From positions 12,545,702 to 12,609,701 of the forward strand of contig CM068545.1 in NCBI GenBank assembly GCA_035048495.1: a stretch of 64,000 bases of DNA, given 5' to 3'. The stretch is from Euptelea pleiosperma. Taxonomy: Eukaryota > Streptophyta > Magnoliopsida > Ranunculales > Eupteleaceae. The notes below the pieces were generated by a model that made no database searches, was not told the DNA's origin, and saw only the letters and a program-made list of their open reading frames with translations. Positions 59,007-64,000 of this stretch are shown one piece after another (within the stretch, counting starts at the first letter, position 1; each line of letters opens with the position of its first letter). Made by a program: the position numbers and the translations under genes.

Positions 59007-59024
59007 GTGTGCTGTTCGAAGACC

Positions 59025-62000
59025 ATGGCGAAGAACAGAAACAAGAAGACGAGAAACGGTGCTGCGGCAATGGACGTCTCTGCAGATACCGAAGGAGACC
59101 TCCCTCAAGGTTTGATAATCTCATTCTGTTCTTTGATTTTGTCGAGTTTATCGATATTTCAGTTTGGATTAAACCTGCTTTTAGCACCAACGGTTTTGTT
59201 CTAGTTGTTGTTGTTGTTGTTGGGGTTTTTTTTTCTTCTTCTGGTATTTTAGATACTCTGATATAAACACTACACTAAAATTATTCCATTGATTCAGTGA
59301 GATTCAGTGATCTTCGCTTTATTGCTTCCATACCCTAGACCTTTACTGTTCTCATTGCAAATAAGAAGAAAAACAAAGATGAAAGATTGGATTCACTCAA
59401 AAGTTGGTATGTATTTTGAGCTTAAGAAAACTATCTTTCGTTCTACTTAATATGTATTTTGAGCTTAAGAAAACTATCTTTCGTTCTACTTAATATATGA
59501 GCTCGTTGGTTCAATCCTTGGTTTGTGGTGGATTGATGGCGAGGACTCAATCAGTGATGGTAGTTGAATTGAAGAAATTAGGAAAGGAAGTTAATTGATC
59601 AACAATACAAGCCCTGGCTCAAAGTTGAGTTGTTGATCTTCCATTTGAATTTGTGATCTTCACTTCACTGCTTTCATACCCATGATCACTGTGAATCTGT
59701 GATTGTCTAGATCTTTGCGATCATGATCAAATTTGCGATTTCTCGTACTCATCGATCTCTGTAAAGTTCTCGATCTCCTCCGAATTAATTTCTCATGATC
59801 TTGGGCGTATCCATCAGAATCATTATCATCATCATCCTTCTGAAATTTGACGACATTATGACCACGTTCTCATAAAAAATCATGCCCATAGTCATTCTCA
59901 TGGTTTCTGCGCCCACCTCGAATCTGTGTAAAACATGATCACGATCTACATCATGGTTGTACACTCTTTGATCTTGCATCCAGGTGATGATCAACTTCCC
60001 GTTACACCAAAGGAGTTCAAATTCCTCACTAGAAGAGTTATCCCCCTGTATGATTGGTCAGTCCTCATCTTCTGGGGTTTCTCTTCTCAGTTGTTTCAAC
60101 AGTACCAGAAGCTTGGGTAGAACTTCTATAACATGTTCCAATTGTGTTGATCCCTCCAATCGATCTATGCAACCGGGTGGGTCTGTGATTTTTTCTCTCC
60201 ATGGCAACAATCTTTTTGTTGATCAAAGTCCAAGTTCTAGGTCTTGAAACACGTTATGACTCCAGAAATGATGCAAGCCACTAACAAAACTAAAATAAAT
60301 CCAGTAAAAGTAAGAAGAAACAGAGATTGCCAAATCAGAATCCAGCAAGAGCCTAGAATAGCCTCGAAGACGTCCCCATAGAGTATCTTTCAGTTCTCAA
60401 AACTCAAAATAGTGACTTGTCAAAAAAAAAAAAAAACTCCAAATAGTGAAAATAAATCCCCTTACACAACCATAGATGGTCCCTTTATACTAGAAAAATG
60501 TAAAATATTTAAACTACCATCATTAATTGACATAAAATGTAAATACTCTCAAAACTAATTAGTGATGTCTCAACTTTGAAAGAATAAGAATAAACTGAAA
60601 CCCACTAAAACTGGCCAAGGGCACTTCAATTTGACTTCTGTTATTGAATGAGTTATTGCGCCCATAAATAAGGTATAGAGTGACCATAATATTATTATGC
60701 AAATAAGAACAAACCAAAAAAAATTGATCGTTTTGAGGAAACCGTCCTCTTGCTTTAGGATTCTACTCAGTTTAGGACACCTACTAATCCACTGCTCTCA
60801 AGAATCAAGATAGCAACTGTATGGCCAATCTTACTACCTAACACTTTCAAATGGCAGTATATGTATAACCTCAACAATTAAAAGACCCTAATTCATCCCA
60901 AAGATCAATTAGATGTGCAAACTAATGTTTTAAATGGTCTGTTATATAACGTTACAACAGATAGTGTAACCATTATGTCCGTAATGACGATCATTATAAC
61001 GGATTATATCAGTCACATCGGGTATAAATATCAATATTTTTTAATTTCTTTTTCTAAATAATCTCGATAACGATAATGGGCAAAATAACGACCGTTAGTT
61101 CCGTTACAACAGAAGTTGTAACGCTAAGCCCTTATTTTTATTTTGGGTGTTATTTTCTAAATAACATAACAGGGTTGGGGGGTTACTGTTATAACAGCCA
61201 TTACAACGGTTTTTTAAACCATGATGCAAACAACTTGGTTTGTATCATCATGACCATTGAATAATAGAACCCATGGAATCGTTTTATATGAGAGTCAGAA
61301 TCCTACTTTTCATGGTTTGGAATGTAGAAGACCACGTGCTTTATTGAGTTCACAGTGTTACTTGGTAAGTTAATATCATGTATTTTGGTGGGCCTTTCTT
61401 TAGCTAGAATAGTATCATTGGTCCTGATGATGCAGCCGTAGGTTTTTTAAGTCTCAATTGGGAAATTACTGGCTCCTGTCTCCGACCTTTTTTGCCCTTT
61501 CTCAGTCTCCTTAATAATGTTATTGCCTTAGTTAAAACCTTTTGAGCCCCAAAATTTTATATTGCATTTTAGCAACCGTTCAATATTTTTTAGGTTATTT
61601 CACTATTCACAGGTAAGCTTATGGTAGTTGCTCTTGAGCTTGTAGTCTTTCAACCTTTTCTAGAATGACAATGTACGGTGTTCGATTTTATTGGGAAAAA
61701 ACATAAAGAGATGCTGTAAAAAAGAAGTAAAAGATATTATGTCATCTTGTAGACTGTAAAAAGATGACAATTGTGAACAAATGTATAAAGATGAACTGTA
61801 GAAAAGAAGGGAAAATTGTCAAAATTCAAGTCATCATCTTGTAGACTGTAAACACGGCCAATGAATGGCATTACACACACGTGGCGGACATTTCAAGGGT
61901 ATGGCACTGCCATTTGATGTATAACACAAATGAGATTTTCTACACCATGATATGACTTGATGGATTATCTTAATCATCTGATTTATCAAATTCTGTTGGG

Positions 62001-64000
62001 TGGTAAGAAAAAAAATTGTAAATGGTTAAATAATAGTTATATAGATGATTGGTTGTCATTTTGCTGATAACAATAACAATAATAATGGACTTATTTTATT
62101 GGGTCCACTCCTTCCATGTATTTGTGTGTAAGCAGTGATGTAAAGGGCATACCTGTTCATTTGAATTTCTTTGTGTTCCCATATGTTTTTATCTCGGTGC
62201 TTTGCAATGTACATCTTCCTAAATTTCACTGTACCTGCAGCAATGGACACAACCGAAACGAAAGCTGCAAAACCAATTCATGTTGTTCTCAACAGGTCAG
62301 CGTGACTAACCTTGAGAATTTCCATTTGTAGCTATCAACTTTCTGAAAAAGCAGTTTGAATTGTAAAATAGTGAAATAGGGGTCCAAGATCAGAATTGTA
62401 AAGATGGGTAAATATTACAATATTTAAAATTTTTCTTCAACTGGATAAATGGAAACATGGCTGAATCAACCTTATTCCAATAATCTGATCATTGAAAAAT
62501 GCTTCCTAATCGCTATTTGGTGGGTATTGTGGAAGATTGCAACAGTTGTATTTTTGAAGACAAAGGGGAAAACGCTGTAGACATAGTTTTCAAGAAAAGG
62601 GGAACACGTTGTAGACATAGTTTTGAAGGCCAAAGCTCTACTAATTTTTTGGTCTTCATATCTGAAGGAATTCAAAGGGCTATTTTTTTAAGACCATGTC
62701 CTTAAATGGTTTGAAGTTTTTGTATACCCAGATTAATTTGTCTAGTTTTTTTCTTTTTTGAGGGAATTTAGTCCCTTTCTCACCATTTGTTGCTTTGTGC
62801 GGTGGGGTTTTCCCTCTCTCTTCAATACATATTTCTCTTTACCTATCAAAAATCATTGGGAAATGGTGGGATACTGTTGTAGTTTTGTACTTGCGTATTA
62901 TGGGGTCTCTTCTGTAGGCCTGGCATGGGATGCATGAATCCGAAGTCTAAACTCCAGATTAGTTACCCAAAGGTCTCCACATGAGAGATCTGTTAGTCCA
63001 AAATTCAGCTTGATGGATGACCCTAACCATTACACTGAATCGTGAAGACGGGTAAATGTTCTATTATTTTAATATTTTCTTGAATTCTGTAAACAATTAA
63101 ACTATCAGAGGATGGATAAATGAAATATGGCTAAATAGACCTATTTTAACCAGTGTATCAAAATCACGGGGAAAAGATGTTACATGGTTTTAGTTTTGTC
63201 CTTATAAATCGAAGGGGCCTCTACTGTAGCCATGGCATGGATGAGCCCGGGGTCCAAACCGACCACTCATTTGGCCTCACCGAAGAAATTTTTTAACCCA
63301 AACTTCAGCTTGATTGATGTCCCTAACCATCAGTTAAATTGACTTTCACAAAGCCTGTTGCATGTATTTTTATTGGACCGTCCAAAATAAGGCAATTGAT
63401 ATAGGTCAAAAGCATTTATAAAAAAAAAAAGAGGTCAGAATACTTTATTGACCTTGATATTTAGAGTCTTAGACTGTCAAGCTCCTATGTGGGCCTCATT
63501 GCTCGGACTGGCCGGACAAATGAGCTTTTATGTACAGTAGGGACCCCCTGCAGTATTTAGATATATTTATTTTTGATACTTTAGATATTATACTGCCATA
63601 GTATTGCATACATCCCGGTAGTCATTTTAAAAAATTCGTGCAATTTTTATTTGGGAATGAAATCCAAGGAGCATCCAAGCCAGTGGTACTCACATGTAAG
63701 AAAGAAGCCAGTGTAATGTGTTCTGCCATTCCAGTTCATATCCCTTTGACCCATAAGAAAGAAAACTGACCTTAAAACCATTAATGAAGAAGATTACCTC
63801 AATTCATGTTGAATGGGTTGAAGTTAAAATACAAAATTATTAGAATCAAATCGAAATTGAGAATTTTAACAACACTCAGTCAATCTTCTAAAGGAATTTC
63901 AGTTGTTCATTGACTCTTCTTTCTTGTCTTTGTTTAAAATTTTCGATAACAGAAAGATCAAGAAGGCAGTACCGAAGAAGAGGTCAAAGAACCTTAGAAA
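59025..64000 (+). CDS. Small lysine-rich conserved plant protein, 3' end outside window
   Basis: Three exons are visible: 59025-59109, 62241-62295 and 63953 to beyond 64000, with intron phases 1 and 2, a GTTTGA first donor and CAG acceptors. The product starts MAKNRNKKTRNGAAAMDVSA, continues DLPQ-AMDTTETKAAKP (exon 2) and then RKIKKAVPKKRSKNLRK (exon 3). This pattern (MAKNRNKK.., repeated AMD(T/V)(S/T), basic K/R block) is one I associate with a short uncharacterised plant protein family of about 90-100 aa. The basic clusters suggest nuclear or nucleolar location and RNA or ribosome work, which is inference only. The first intron (3.1 kb) and second intron (1.7 kb) are large for so short a protein and contain a hAT-type MITE and duplications. 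The start ATG is in good context (gaccATGGcg). Confidence 0.72.
59408..59493. repeat. Perfect 43-bp tandem duplication in intron 1
   Basis: The unit beginning TATGTATTTTGAGCTTAAGA and ending ttctacttaa occurs twice in a row (59408-59450 and 59451-59493) without a mismatch, so it is recent. Confidence 0.9.
60923..61223. mobile_element. Diverged hAT-like MITE in intron 1
   Basis: The ends 'taatgttttaaatgg' and 'ttttttaaaccatg' resemble those of the MITEs at 1573 and 52046. The flanks gtgcaaac (60915-60922) and atgcaaac (61224-61231) match in 7 of 8 bases. The interior is full of near-palindromes around CGTTATAACG / TGTAACG. Confidence 0.6.
62296..63952. other. Intron 2 of the last gene
   Basis: Open frames here are short and unsupported. 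The blocks at about 62940-63060 and 63240-63330 share 'cagcttgatngatg.ccctaaccat', a repeated segment. Nothing else is recognised. Confidence 0.5.

Overview
This window is nuclear DNA from a flowering plant. The genes have GT-AG introns and belong to plant-specific or plant-expanded families: NRT1/PTR (NPF) transporters, a coiled-coil NBS-LRR immune receptor, an FBS-type F-box protein and an F-box/LRR/FBD protein. Well over half of the sequence is AT-rich and filled with plant-type non-autonomous transposons. I cannot name the species. A woody basal eudicot or magnoliid is only a guess.

Layout: (1) 0-5 kb: a hAT-type MITE, other repeats and an intact three-exon FBS1-like F-box gene on the + strand. 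(2) 5.7-9.8, 16.9-20.9 and 39.6-42.8 kb: three intact NPF5-type transporter genes, all on the minus strand, with the same four-exon structure. They are tandem duplicates, and the large third intron of each has collected SINEs, MITEs and foldback elements. (3) 12.1-13.4 kb: a complete solo LTR with a 5-bp target-site duplication (TSD). (4) 23.7-26.6 kb: a CC-NBS-LRR gene (minus strand) split by one frameshift in the LRR region. (5) 31.6-33.7 kb: the 3' end of a Ty3/gypsy element of Tat/Ogre type, with an antisense gypsy-type-domain reading frame, a polypurine tract and an LTR carrying thirteen 36-bp repeats. (6) 35.6-38.8 kb: MULE-type foldback elements with 9-bp TSDs, a 1.3-kb long-TIR MULE with a nested foldback, and a Tourist-like MITE. 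(7) 43.7-45.1 kb: an eroded LTR. (8) 48.5-50.8 kb: an F-box/LRR/FBD pseudogene with several lesions. (9) 51-58.8 kb: repeats, including a (CT)89 microsatellite. (10) 59.0-64.0 kb: the first three exons of a small lysine-rich conserved plant protein, running off the end of the window.

The genes do not form a pathway. The locus is a tandem transporter cluster interspersed with fast-evolving gene families (CNL, F-box/FBD) that are decaying, and it has been expanded by mobile elements. Exon boundaries were read by eye from splice consensus, reading frame and protein-family continuity. TSDs and terminal repeats were read directly from the sequence. No similarity search was run.
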